From assembly GCF_016917755.1 (NCBI RefSeq), contig NZ_CP070326.1:1488001-1552000 (forward strand): DNA of 64,000 bases, in the 5' to 3' direction. Below, piece by piece: positions 51,000 to 59,493 of the stretch (the first letter of the stretch is position 1; every line of letters begins with the position of its first letter). The translations under genes were made by a program, and so were the position numbers. The notes beneath the pieces were generated by a model. The model was not told where the DNA came from and made no database searches. It saw only the letters and a list, made by a program, of their open reading frames with translations. This stretch comes from Streptomyces noursei. Lineage in GTDB: Bacteria; Actinomycetota; Actinomycetes; Streptomycetales; Streptomycetaceae.

Positions 51000-53867
51000 T
51001 CAACCGCCCTGGTTCGCCGAGCGCACGAGGTTCAAGGGCCCCGTGTGGTCCTCGACGTGCAGACAGGACGTGAGTCCCGCCCGGCCCTTGACCCGCAGTT
51101 TCCGGTACGCCCGGGTCAGGTGCTGCTCCACCGTGCTGATCGTGATGTACAGCTCCTTGGCGATCTCACGGTTGGTGCGGCCGTTGGCGGCCAGCACCGC
51201 GACCCGACGTTCGGCGGTGCTCAGCCCGTCCTCGAAGACACCGTTCGGCTCCGGCTGCCGCGGATGCGGTACGACCGTCGCCCGGGCCATCACCGGGTCG
51301 GTGCTCCTGGCCAGCTTGCGCAGCAGCGGTTCCAGCTTGCCGACCTCGGCGATCTGGGCGGCCCGCCGCACCGACGTGCGCGCGTTGCCACGCTCCCCGA
51401 GCTGACGCTGGGTGTCGGCCAGGGCGGTGAGGGTGTGCGCCAACTGGACGCGGTCGGCGCCGTCCTCCAGCGCGTCCAGCGAGTCCAGCAGGGTGGTGAC
51501 GCGTTCCCGCAGGTCCTCCTGGGTGGCCGCCAGGGCGCGCAGCGCCATGCCCCGCACCCGCGGCTGGTGGACCGCGGGCCGGGACAGCTGTTCCTCGGCG
51601 AGCTCCCGGGCCTGCGCCACCCGCCCGAGTTGCAGGAGCGCCCCCACCGCGTCGGTGCGCCACGGCACGAAGGCCGGCAGGTCGATCCCCCAGTCCCGCA
51701 TCAGCCGCCCACAGGTGAGCAGGTCGTCCAGGGCGGTCTGCGGCCGGTGGGCCGCCAGGTGCCGCCGCCCCCGGGCGTAGAGGTACTGGATCCCCGAGCG
51801 GGTCTCGAAGAATCCGTCAGGCATCTCCGCCAGCCGCAGGTCAGGGGCGTCGGTCTCGCCCAGTTCGGTGGCCGCGTTCACCAGGCTCCCGACCACCGAC
51901 CCGATGGAGACCCCCCACGCCGAGCGCGGGATGAGGCCCAGCGCCGACCATCCGTGGCGGCGGGTGGCCAGCAGGTCGCCGCGGCGCAGGGCGATCTCGG
52001 CGCGTGCCGACAGGAGCAGCGCCTGCCAGGTCGGCGCCCGCCGGGCGATGGTCTCGCGCAGCCATGTCTCGCACCACGGCTCGGCCAGGTCCAGCCGATC
52101 GGCGTACATCAGGGCGAGGAGCGCCGACTGGATCGAGCACAGCGTGCCGTCGTCCAGCGGGGTGGTCTCCAGCAGCCACTGCGAGGTCCGCACCGTGCTC
52201 TCGTCGGGTCCGTGTTCGAGCACCCTGCCCAGCAGTGTGGCCGCGTGTGCCGTCGGGTCGGCCACGATCATCGATCGTGCCCCGTCCGGGAGTTGCTGCT
52301 CCGGGATGCTCGCCACGGGGTGTGCGGTGGCCAGCAGCCGCGGCTGCGTGACGCCCAGCCACTTCCGCATGATGTACAACTCTGCGGCGGTCCGGGCGTC
52401 GAGCCGGTCGTAGGCACGGGCGAGCCGGTCCAGGATGAGCACCGCCTCTTCCCGCTGCCCGTGCCACAGCAGCGGGCGCAGCAGGGCGACCATCTGGTCG
52501 TGCCGCAGCCGGCCCGCGCGCAGCGCCTCGCGGAGCGGTCCCAACTGCCGCATCGCCTCTGTGGGATTGACCCGGAATTCTGCCTGTACGCGCAGGACCG
52601 CCACCTCCCATCGCTGTTCCTCGGTCTCACAGAGACCCTCGGCCAGCCGCAGACAGCGCGCCGCGAACTCCACGTCGTCGCGGTGCAGTTCCTCCCGCGC
52701 CCCCTCGATGAGCGTGGGCAGCTCCCACGGCTGACCGGTGGAGCGGGTGGCGACGAGGTGCAGGGCGACCCGGTGCGGATCCGCACCGACCTTGTGCAGC
52801 AGGCGGGCGACACAGTGGTGCAGCTCCGCACGGTCCGCGGCGGACAGTTCGTTGAGCACCACCGACCGGGTGTCGGGGTGCCGGAAGTGCTCGGCCTCCA
52901 GGACGCCGGCCGCGTTCATCGCCGGGACCATCTTGCCTGCGTTCTCCGCGCTGCCGTCGAACAGGCGGTAGATCAGGTCGGCCGAGTCGGACTCCGCCAG
53001 CACCGCCAGCAGGCGCGCGGTTCTGACGAACCATCTGCCGCCGCGGTGCAGACAGGCCAGCGTGGCCCTGGCGAACTCGTCGCCGACCACCGGCTCCCCC
53101 AACGGGTCGCTGCCGGGCTCCGGTTCGGCCGCGAGGTGATCCTCGATCAGCGCCTTGAGCAGGAACGGGCTGCCGCCCGAGACCCGGTGCCAGGTCCTGG
53201 CCACGGCGCGGTTGACCACCAGTCCGGTGCGGTCGGCGAGCAGTTCCGCCACGCCGTCGGTGGACAGCGGGTCGAGTCGGAGCAGATCGAAGCAGGGTTG
53301 CCGCAGCAGCTCGGTCACGAGCAGCGTCCGCTCCCGGTTCCTCGAACTGAGCGGGCACTCGGTGTGTGTCACCACAATGGCCACCCGTGCCGAGCGCAGA
53401 TGGGCGGCGAAGTACAGCAGCGACTCCAACGAGGGCAGGTCGACGTACTGCAGGTCGTCGACGGCGATCACGACCGGCGCCTTCTCGGACAGCTGCTGCA
53501 GGCTGGACCACAGCTGTCGGTTCGCCTGGTTCCGCAGGTATTCCATGCCGACGCCGCTGGGGGAATCGGATAACTTGGACGCGCCGTCGTTCAATAATGC
53601 GCGCGTCCGGCGCTGTTCCGCCGAGCACGGCAGAGCCCGGAAGAGCTGGTCCAGGACGCCGAAGGGCACTTCCATCTCCCGGCGCGAGGCCACCGCTTCC
53701 AGGACCACTCCGCGCCGCGCGCCGACGTCTTCGACGAACATCCGCAACAGTGCCGTCTTCCCGCCACCGACCGGGCCCTTGATCAGCGAGATCCCGCCCG
53801 TTCCCTCTGCACATTTCCGAAAACGACTGCTCAACGCACGCAGTTGCGACCCGCGTTCCACCAGCAT
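51000..53867 (-). CDS. LAL-type (large ATP-binding LuxR family) transcriptional activator
   Basis: The product of 955 residues (ATG at 53867 behind AGGGGG) has the layout of cluster-situated LAL activators. An N-terminal ATPase carries Walker A GPVGGGKT (about 31-38) and Walker B VVIAVDDLQYVD. A long TPR-like helical middle follows. The C-terminal LuxR helix-turn-helix is LSTAERRVAVLAANGRTNRE and then IAKELYITISTVEQHL. In the family these proteins activate promoters of polyketide clusters. A rare TTA codon (plus-strand 53571-53573, in SKLSD) predicts bldA dependence and late expression. It converges on the PKS genes, and its likely target is the repeat array at 24849-24963. Confidence 0.95.
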   Translation of the reverse strand: MLVERGSQLRALSSRFRKCAEGTGGISLIKGPVGGGKTALLRMFVEDVGARRGVVLEAVASRREMEVPFGVLDQLFRALPCSAEQRRTRALLNDGASKLSDSPSGVGMEYLRNQANRQLWSSLQQLSEKAPVVIAVDDLQYVDLPSLESLLYFAAHLRSARVAIVVTHTECPLSSRNRERTLLVTELLRQPCFDLLRLDPLSTDGVAELLADRTGLVVNRAVARTWHRVSGGSPFLLKALIEDHLAAEPEPGSDPLGEPVVGDEFARATLACLHRGGRWFVRTARLLAVLAESDSADLIYRLFDGSAENAGKMVPAMNAAGVLEAEHFRHPDTRSVVLNELSAADRAELHHCVARLLHKVGADPHRVALHLVATRSTGQPWELPTLIEGAREELHRDDVEFAARCLRLAEGLCETEEQRWEVAVLRVQAEFRVNPTEAMRQLGPLREALRAGRLRHDQMVALLRPLLWHGQREEAVLILDRLARAYDRLDARTAAELYIMRKWLGVTQPRLLATAHPVASIPEQQLPDGARSMIVADPTAHAATLLGRVLEHGPDESTVRTSQWLLETTPLDDGTLCSIQSALLALMYADRLDLAEPWCETWLRETIARRAPTWQALLLSARAEIALRRGDLLATRRHGWSALGLIPRSAWGVSIGSVVGSLVNAATELGETDAPDLRLAEMPDGFFETRSGIQYLYARGRRHLAAHRPQTALDDLLTCGRLMRDWGIDLPAFVPWRTDAVGALLQLGRVAQARELAEEQLSRPAVHQPRVRGMALRALAATQEDLRERVTTLLDSLDALEDGADRVQLAHTLTALADTQRQLGERGNARTSVRRAAQIAEVGKLEPLLRKLARSTDPVMARATVVPHPRQPEPNGVFEDGLSTAERRVAVLAANGRTNREIAKELYITISTVEQHLTRAYRKLRVKGRAGLTSCLHVEDHTGPLNLVRSANQGG

Positions 53868-54725
53868 CTGGAATCCCCCTCGGCTATTGCCGTGAAGCGG
53901 GCTTCGGAGCGCCGTTGTTCCGGGAAAGCCCCCACCCTGTGCAGCGTTTTCCACTCACCCGGCGGTGCCCCAGTGGGCGCCACCCCACACATTTTTCCGT
54001 TGCACACACCTTGCGAAAACCCACGTAAGTACGGTAGCAACCAAGGGCACTTGCGCCAGTGACTGAGGTCACACCTTCGGTCGCGTTCTCCCCGTCCTCA
54101 CCGACGCTTTCCGCACCACCACAGCCTCAACCGGAAACAGAATCTTCCCGAGCGATGACACAGGCCGTTACGACCCCGAAACAACAAGGGGCACCACCGC
54201 ACGCGAAAGGCACCGCCCCGGAATTCCCCTGGAGAAAATCCCGTCCGGTGGCCTGGTGACGAGTCGGTGCGGATTCGGAGGTTCGCGCTGAAGGGCCCTG
54301 ACCGCGCTTCAACAGGGCGGAACACGCCGACAGGGGTGACGCCGGCCGCACACCGCGGCCCGTGGCGTCGGATACCCGGCGGTACGCGGCCGGGGGGTAA
54401 CACTGAGGCGTCTCATGGGATCCGGGGCCACGACGTGGCCATCGCCGGCTGCTATAAGGGTTGCGCTACGAACTAAATCGCAGTCCACGACAGCTTCCTT
54501 GGTCAGCGAGCGCGGAGCGCCCGTCCTGGCGGCGGAGTGATGCCACAAGCACGAGCCCGCATCGATCGACCACTGTGTCCTCGAAGCGAGTCCATACTGT
54601 GCGCGAAGCGTCCAATATATTGGCACCCTGCGGCCGGTGAGGGCAAGTGGTCTTGGGTAGCGTCCAACAGGCCGCGCAGTGAGCCGATACGGGGGCTGAG
54701 GGGCAGTCAACCGGGAGCGTGACAG
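53868..54725. other. Divergent intergenic region with palindromes
   Basis: The 858 bp between the LAL gene (-) and the XRE gene (+) hold no gene I can support. Two symmetrical sites stand out: GTGACTGAGGTCAC at 54059-54072, about 190 bp upstream of the LAL start, and the 12-bp perfect palindrome CCAATATATTGG at 54612-54623, about 100 bp upstream of the XRE start. Both are operator candidates. A plus-strand frame at 54059-54259 has no ribosome site and is not called. Confidence 0.45.
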
Positions 54726-55193
54726 ATGACAGATGAGGGTCAGGGACGTACGCGGTCGTTGGCCGAGCGGCTCAACGCGTTGTTCGCGACGATCCGTTGG
54801 ACCGACGCCCATGGCCGGCGGCGAGAGTACTCCACCTCCCGGGTGGCCGAGGCGGTCACCGCGGACCCCTCCCACCCGGCGACGCTGTCGCGGAGCTACC
54901 TGGCGATGCTGCGCAACGGCTCGCACACCAACCCCACGCTGAGCGTGCTGGAGGGCCTCGCGAAGTTCTTCGACGACCACCGCGAAGCGGGATCACCCTC
55001 GATCACCGTCCAGTCGCTGGTCGCACAGGAGGACCCGGACGACGCGCTGCTACGGGAGCGGCTCGCCAGTCATCAGGTGCGGAAGATCGCCATGCGGGCC
55101 GGCGAGATGACGCCGACGATGCGCGAGCAGCTGCTCAAGATGATCGAGATCCTCGACCAGAACGAGACCGCCGATTCCGGCACCGAAGCGTGA
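54726..55193 (+). CDS. XRE-family DNA-binding protein of an XRE/ImmA pair
   Basis: The 155-residue product starts at ATG behind GGGAGCG. The N-terminal half is a helix-turn-helix of the XRE type seen in Streptomyces next to ImmA-like genes: RSLAERLNALFATIRWTDAH, then YSTSRVAEAVT...LSRSYLAMLRNGSHTNPTLSVLEGLAKFF. The C-terminal half is helical and probably dimerises (MRAGEMTPTMREQLLKMIEI). It likely represses its own operon, perhaps through CCAATATATTGG upstream. The ImmA-like gene follows 11 bp downstream. Confidence 0.9.
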   Translation: MTDEGQGRTRSLAERLNALFATIRWTDAHGRRREYSTSRVAEAVTADPSHPATLSRSYLAMLRNGSHTNPTLSVLEGLAKFFDDHREAGSPSITVQSLVAQEDPDDALLRERLASHQVRKIAMRAGEMTPTMREQLLKMIEILDQNETADSGTEA

Positions 55194-55204
55194 GGAGGAG
55201 TTCC

Positions 55205-55726
55205 GTGGTCACACGTGAGCGCGAGCTCCGTCGCTACTGCAAGCGCCTCCTGCGGCGACTCGACGTGCAACCTCCACTGCGCGTCGACGAGTTATGCCGA
55301 AGAATCGGTGAACACCGGGGAAAACGCATACGTTTGATTCCCTGGGCGCTGCCGGTCCCCGGCCCCTTCGGGCTATGGATGTCCCGACCGGACGAAGAAA
55401 TCATCTTCTACCAAAAGGAAACGACCCGCGTACACCAGGACCACATCATCCTGCACGAGATCGGCCATATCCTCGCCGATCACCATGACGAAGGCAGCGG
55501 GGGCGACGCACTCCCCGATCTGGGCCCGGACTATCCCCGCGACTCGATCACCCGGGCATTCCGCCGCACCTGCTACACCGAGGATTACGAACGCGAAGCG
55601 GAACTGGTGGCCACGATCATCCAGGAATGGGCAGTGGTCATCGATTACGCCACTCCCCGCACCCCGGAGGACTTCGATCTCCGTTCGCTGAGTTCCGCGC
55701 TGAACCCCCGATGGGGGTGGACGTAA
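55205..55726 (+). CDS. ImmA/IrrE-type metallo-endopeptidase
   Basis: The GTG at 55205 is preceded by AGGAGGAG. The 173-residue protein carries the zinc-protease HEIGH motif (residues 84-88) with a downstream Glu in the EREAELVATIIQEWA helix as probable third ligand, as in the ImmA/IrrE peptidases that cleave XRE-type repressors. Its position right after an XRE gene fits that role: cleavage of the repressor would induce the operon. Codon 30 (55292-55294) is TTA, adding possible bldA control. The stop overlaps the next gene by 16 bases. Confidence 0.9.
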   Translation: MVTRERELRRYCKRLLRRLDVQPPLRVDELCRRIGEHRGKRIRLIPWALPVPGPFGLWMSRPDEEIIFYQKETTRVHQDHIILHEIGHILADHHDEGSGGDALPDLGPDYPRDSITRAFRRTCYTEDYEREAELVATIIQEWAVVIDYATPRTPEDFDLRSLSSALNPRWGWT

Positions 55727-56880
55727 TCTTCCAGGAACCGACGACCATCATGTTGATCATCGGGGTGATCTGGAGATCCCTCGACCTGGCTCGCGCCCCC
55801 CATGACCGAGGGCTGCAGCTCCTGGTCACCAGCCTGTTCCTGCTGGCCAGCGGAGAAGTCCTCAGCGTTCCCGAAATCAACGGTGCGGTCGACGCGCTGA
55901 CGACGGTCGGCGTCGGAAAGCTCGCGTTCAACGCGTGCACCATGATCGGGCTGAGCGCCCTGGTCCTCTTCTTCGCCTTCTCCACACATCGCGCGAACGC
56001 CTACCGGCGCTACCTGCGCTTCCACACCGGCCTGCTCGCGGGCGTCCTGGTCGCGCTGACGATCGCCATGACCGCCACGCCCCCGGCCCTGCGCGGCCAC
56101 ACATTGAGCACCCCGTACATGGCCCGGCCGGAGATCGCCGCCTTCTACGTGATCGGCAACGTCTATTTCCTCTACGCCTATCTGACGTCCGGGCTTTGGG
56201 CACTGCGCTATGCCCGCAGGGCGACCCGCCACCTCGCACTCGGCCTGCGGACCATGTCGTTCGGCCTGTTCGTGGTGGCGCTCAGCTCGGTCAACCGAGT
56301 GGTCTGGGTGTACCTGCGCATCGAGGCGCCCCGGGGGCATCAGTCCTTCAACACCGTGAACTGGTCGATGACGGACCTGGCGCTGGGCACCGTCACGGCG
56401 GGCATGAGCTATTCCGCCGGCATGCAACTCTTCGCGCATCTGCGGTCCGTTGCGCTCCACCGCCGTATGTATCACCAACTCACCCCGCTGTGGACGGCCC
56501 TCGCCGCGGCCTACCCGGAGCTCGTCCTGAATCGCGAATCCTTCACCACCCGACGGAATCGCCTCAGGCTGCGCGGTACGCATGAACGTTTCTACCGCCG
56601 ACTCATCGAATGCCGTGACGGGCTGGTACGCCTGAGCCCCTACCTCATCCGCGTCGCGCCGGATGCCGATCTGGCGCGCGGGCCGGCCGACCGCATCGCC
56701 CACCACATCACCGCGGCCCTGGCGGTGAAACCGGCCGTCGAAGACCCCGACGCGGCGCTGTCCGCCGCTCCGATCGCCTTCCCGTCGGGCAACGATCTGG
56801 CCGCCGACGCCCGCGAACTCATCGCCATTTCCCACGCATATGCGAAAGGCACCAGTGAACAAGCTCCTGATCACCGCTGA
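55711..56880 (+). CDS. MAB_1171c-type integral membrane protein
   Basis: The frame starts at ATG 55711 inside the end of the ImmA gene (GTG 55717 is an alternative). The 389-residue product has seven or so hydrophobic helices in the first 250 residues (for example LGLRTMSFGLFVVALSSVNRVVWVY and TVTAGMSYSAGMQLFAHL) and a cytoplasmic helical C-terminal domain (MYHQLTPLWTALAAAYPEL, ERFYRRLIECRDGLVRLSPYL). I recognise this as the MAB_1171c-type putative transporter family that recurs in actinobacteria after XRE and ImmA-like genes. Its true activity is not established. The amidohydrolase gene overlaps its end by 26 bases, implying one operon. Confidence 0.87.
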   Translation: MGVDVIFQEPTTIMLIIGVIWRSLDLARAPHDRGLQLLVTSLFLLASGEVLSVPEINGAVDALTTVGVGKLAFNACTMIGLSALVLFFAFSTHRANAYRRYLRFHTGLLAGVLVALTIAMTATPPALRGHTLSTPYMARPEIAAFYVIGNVYFLYAYLTSGLWALRYARRATRHLALGLRTMSFGLFVVALSSVNRVVWVYLRIEAPRGHQSFNTVNWSMTDLALGTVTAGMSYSAGMQLFAHLRSVALHRRMYHQLTPLWTALAAAYPELVLNRESFTTRRNRLRLRGTHERFYRRLIECRDGLVRLSPYLIRVAPDADLARGPADRIAHHITAALAVKPAVEDPDAALSAAPIAFPSGNDLAADARELIAISHAYAKGTSEQAPDHR

Positions 56881-58069
56881 CCACGTCATCACCAAGCCCA
56901 CGGATCAGCCGATCGACCAAGGCGCCGTGTTGGTGGAGGGCGGCCGGATCGCTGCGGTCGGCAGGGCGGCCGAGTTGGACACGGCAGTCGACGCGGGCGT
57001 GACGCGGTTGTCCTGCCCGGGGGCGACGGTGCTGCCCGGCTTGATCGACTGCCATGTGCACCTCGCCTTCGACGCCTCCGCCGACCCGCTCCGCGCGGTG
57101 GCCCACGCCGACCCGACCGAACTCGCCACCGCCATGGCGACCCGCGCCGAGCATCTGCTGGCCTCTGGCGTCACGACCGTCCGCGACCTCGGCGACCGCG
57201 ACGCGCTCACCGTGACACTCCGCGCCGCCATCGAAGCCGGGACGGCGATCGGGCCGCGCATTCTCGCCGCGACCACCCCCTTGACCTCGCGCGGCGGCCA
57301 TTGTGGGTTCCTCGGCGGTGAAGTCACCACCGACGACGACATTCGCGCCGGGATCGCCCGCAACGCGGCGGCCGGAGCCGACTTGATCAAGGTCATGGCC
57401 TCAGGCGGCGCCCTCACGCCCACCGGCCCACGGATGTGGGAGGCGCAGTTCACCGCCCGCCAACTGCGGCTGATCGTCGAGGAAGCCACCCGGCACGGCT
57501 TGGCGGTGGCCGCGCACGCCCACGGCACGGACGTCATCGCCCACTGTGTGGACGCGGGTGTCCGCACCATCGAGCACTGCTCCTGGCGCACCGCCGAAGG
57601 CATCGGCTACGACCCGGAGATCACCCGCCGCATGGTCGAGAACGACATAGCGGTCTGCCGCTGTGTATCCGGCGACTGGCAACTCTTCCGCAGGCAACTG
57701 GGAGCGGAACGCGCGGACGCGATTTCCGAGACGATCCGCAGGATGCGCGAGGACGGCGTCCGGTTCATCGCCGGCACCGACGCCGGCGTGCCGGGCGCCG
57801 CGTTCGGCGACTACGTCGGCATGCTCGACTTCTTCGCCACCCTCGGCTTCGGCCGCTGCGAAGTCCTCGACATGGCCACCACCGGCGCCGCCCATGCCCT
57901 CGGCCTGACCGACACGGGTGCGCTGACCACCGGAATGCGCGCCGACCTCATCGTCACCGACGGCAACCCTCTCACCGACCCGACGGCGCTGCGCCGTATC
58001 CGGCACGTCTTCGCAGCGGGCCGACGGGCACCCGCGCTCCCGCCCGAAGGGACCGAACAGCCCGGGTAG
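56855..58069 (+). CDS. Metal-dependent amidohydrolase
   Basis: The GTG at 56855 (AAAGG upstream) starts a 404-residue protein of the amidohydrolase superfamily, close to the prolidase/imidazolonepropionase-like group. Metal ligands are visible in order: HVH in LIDCHVHLAF, Lys in DLIKVMASGGA, His in AAHAHG, His in IEHCSW and Asp in AGTDAGVPG. The C-terminus returns to the small beta domain (GMRADLIVTDGNPL). It should hydrolyse a cyclic or peptide-like amide or ester in the cytoplasm. It is translationally linked to the membrane protein, so transporter and hydrolase may act on one compound. Confidence 0.93.
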   Translation: MNKLLITADHVITKPTDQPIDQGAVLVEGGRIAAVGRAAELDTAVDAGVTRLSCPGATVLPGLIDCHVHLAFDASADPLRAVAHADPTELATAMATRAEHLLASGVTTVRDLGDRDALTVTLRAAIEAGTAIGPRILAATTPLTSRGGHCGFLGGEVTTDDDIRAGIARNAAAGADLIKVMASGGALTPTGPRMWEAQFTARQLRLIVEEATRHGLAVAAHAHGTDVIAHCVDAGVRTIEHCSWRTAEGIGYDPEITRRMVENDIAVCRCVSGDWQLFRRQLGAERADAISETIRRMREDGVRFIAGTDAGVPGAAFGDYVGMLDFFATLGFGRCEVLDMATTGAAHALGLTDTGALTTGMRADLIVTDGNPLTDPTALRRIRHVFAAGRRAPALPPEGTEQPG

Positions 58070-58084
58070 CCCGAACGCCGCCGC

Positions 58085-59008
58085 TCAGTCGGCCGACAGC
58101 TCCGTCACCAGGCGCTCCAGGAGCGGTACGGGAATCCCGTGTCGCTCTGCCGCGCGCAGCACGGCGCCCCCGATCGCGTCGAGTTCCAGCGGGCGGCCCG
58201 CCTCCGCGTCGCGTTGCATGGACGACCTGCTGCCGGGCGGAAAGGCTTCGTAGCGCGCCAGGAGCTGAGCGGCATCCCCCGGCCCGCCACAGGCCCGGCT
58301 CACCGCGGCGGTCTCCTCGACCAGCGCCGCCAACTCCTCGCGCCGCTCGGACCGGATGTCGCCGATCGGCAGGCGGTAGCGGGTGGTGAGGAGGGCGAAG
58401 GGAGCCAGGAAGGCCAGTTTCGCCCACAGGACGGCGTTCTCTTCGGGCATCACCCGGGTGTCCACGCCGGCGGCCGTGAGCAACGCGGCGAGCGGGGCGA
58501 GACGGTCCGGCACACCGGCCACGTCGATCTCGACGAACGGACTGCCGTGCTCGATGACTCCCGGCGCGGTACGGGTCGACTCGACGCGAATCACCGCCGG
58601 CACCACCCGCCGTGCGCCGTGGCGTGCCCGCAGGGTGTCCAGGTGCTCGATGCCGTTGAGCAGGGGCAGTACGAGTCCGCCGTCGAGGAGACCGGGTGGC
58701 ACGCGGTCGAGCGCCGTGTCGAGCGCGGTGTGCTTGACCGACATCAGGCACAGGTCGACCGGCACGCGCAGGAGGGTGTCCGCCTCGACCGGGACGGTGA
58801 AGTCACCGAACTGCCCACTGTGCACCCGGATTCCGCCGTGCTGCAGGGCGTGCGCGGTCTCGTCGCCGGCGATGCAGATCACCCGGTGTCCGGCGCGGGC
58901 GAGCAGCGCGGCGAGCAGTCCTCCGACCCCTCCGGGGCCGAGTACGGCCACGGTCGAGCGGGACGGGGTCGGGGCGGGGACGCCGGTGAGCGTACGGGTG
59001 TCCGTCAT
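58085..59008 (-). CDS. Ketopantoate reductase-like (PanE/ApbA family) enzyme
   Basis: The ATG at 59008 follows AGAGGAG. The 307-residue product has the NADP-binding VLGPGGVGGLLAALLARAGH at the N-terminus, the SVKHTALDTAL segment with the catalytic Lys, LPLLNGIEHLDTL, and a C-terminal helical domain with KLAFLAPFALLTTRYR, SSMQRDAEAGRPLELDAI and GIPVPLL. This is the full pattern of 2-dehydropantoate 2-reductase, the pantothenate pathway enzyme, though many paralogues act on other 2-keto acids. It is convergent with the amidohydrolase with only 15 bp between stops. Confidence 0.9.
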   Translation of the reverse strand: MTDTRTLTGVPAPTPSRSTVAVLGPGGVGGLLAALLARAGHRVICIAGDETAHALQHGGIRVHSGQFGDFTVPVEADTLLRVPVDLCLMSVKHTALDTALDRVPPGLLDGGLVLPLLNGIEHLDTLRARHGARRVVPAVIRVESTRTAPGVIEHGSPFVEIDVAGVPDRLAPLAALLTAAGVDTRVMPEENAVLWAKLAFLAPFALLTTRYRLPIGDIRSERREELAALVEETAAVSRACGGPGDAAQLLARYEAFPPGSRSSMQRDAEAGRPLELDAIGGAVLRAAERHGIPVPLLERLVTELSAD

Positions 59009-59172
59009 GGGTGGGGCTCCTCTCAGCTGGTGGGCCGCCCGCGGGTCGGCACCCGTCGGCCGCCTCCACCGGTCCGGACACGGCAGGAGGGGCGCGACGG
59101 GTTGCCGCCCTGGGCCCGGAACGATCATCGATGAGGAGCGAAAGGGGCGTCAATCCTCGCGATTGCTTGCCC

Positions 59173-59207
59173 GTTCCCAAGGAATTGCTAAGAAATTCCT
59201 TGGGAAC
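59173..59207. promoter_or_regulatory. Perfect inverted repeat upstream of the PanE-like gene
   Basis: GTTCCCAAGGAATT (59173-59186) and AATTCCTTGGGAAC (59194-59207) are exact reverse complements separated by GCTAAGA. It is more AT-rich than a typical local terminator and lies 165 bp upstream of the PanE-like start, so an operator for a dimeric regulator is as likely as a terminator. The rest of 59009-59493 holds no gene. Confidence 0.6.
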
Positions 59208-59434
59208 AGCACGCCTCGCAGGTCGTGTTCGACGGCCTGCGGGTGTTCATGCCCCGCCGTCAGGAGCGCAGCTCACCGCACACAGGCATGGAATCCGCGG
59301 CCGCCCTTCCTTCCCACGTGGCCCTGCTGCACCAGGTCCGTGAGCAGTGCACAGGGCGTGTAGCGACGGTCCGCCGTACATTCGGCAGCACGTGCAGGGA
59401 ATCCAGCACGGTGTCGGGGCGAGACGGCCGGCCG

Positions 59435-59471
59435 CGCGGCGCCGCCGCCGGGAGAAGGCGGCGGCACCGCG
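59435..59471 (-). terminator. Hairpin terminator of the solute-binding protein gene
   Basis: CGCGGCGCCGCCGCC (59435-59449) pairs with GGCGGCGGCACCGCG (59457-59471), with one position that becomes a G-U pair in the minus-strand transcript. It begins 22 bases after the stop of the solute-binding protein gene on the minus strand. Confidence 0.65.
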
Positions 59472-59493
59472 TCGGCCCTGGTTCACGTCGCGG

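Noticed and set aside
54059..54259. Plus-strand 66-codon frame upstream of the LAL gene
   Set aside because: It has no ribosome site, a Ser/Pro/Gln-rich composition and no recognisable motif. The start overlaps a palindrome that is better explained as a regulatory site.
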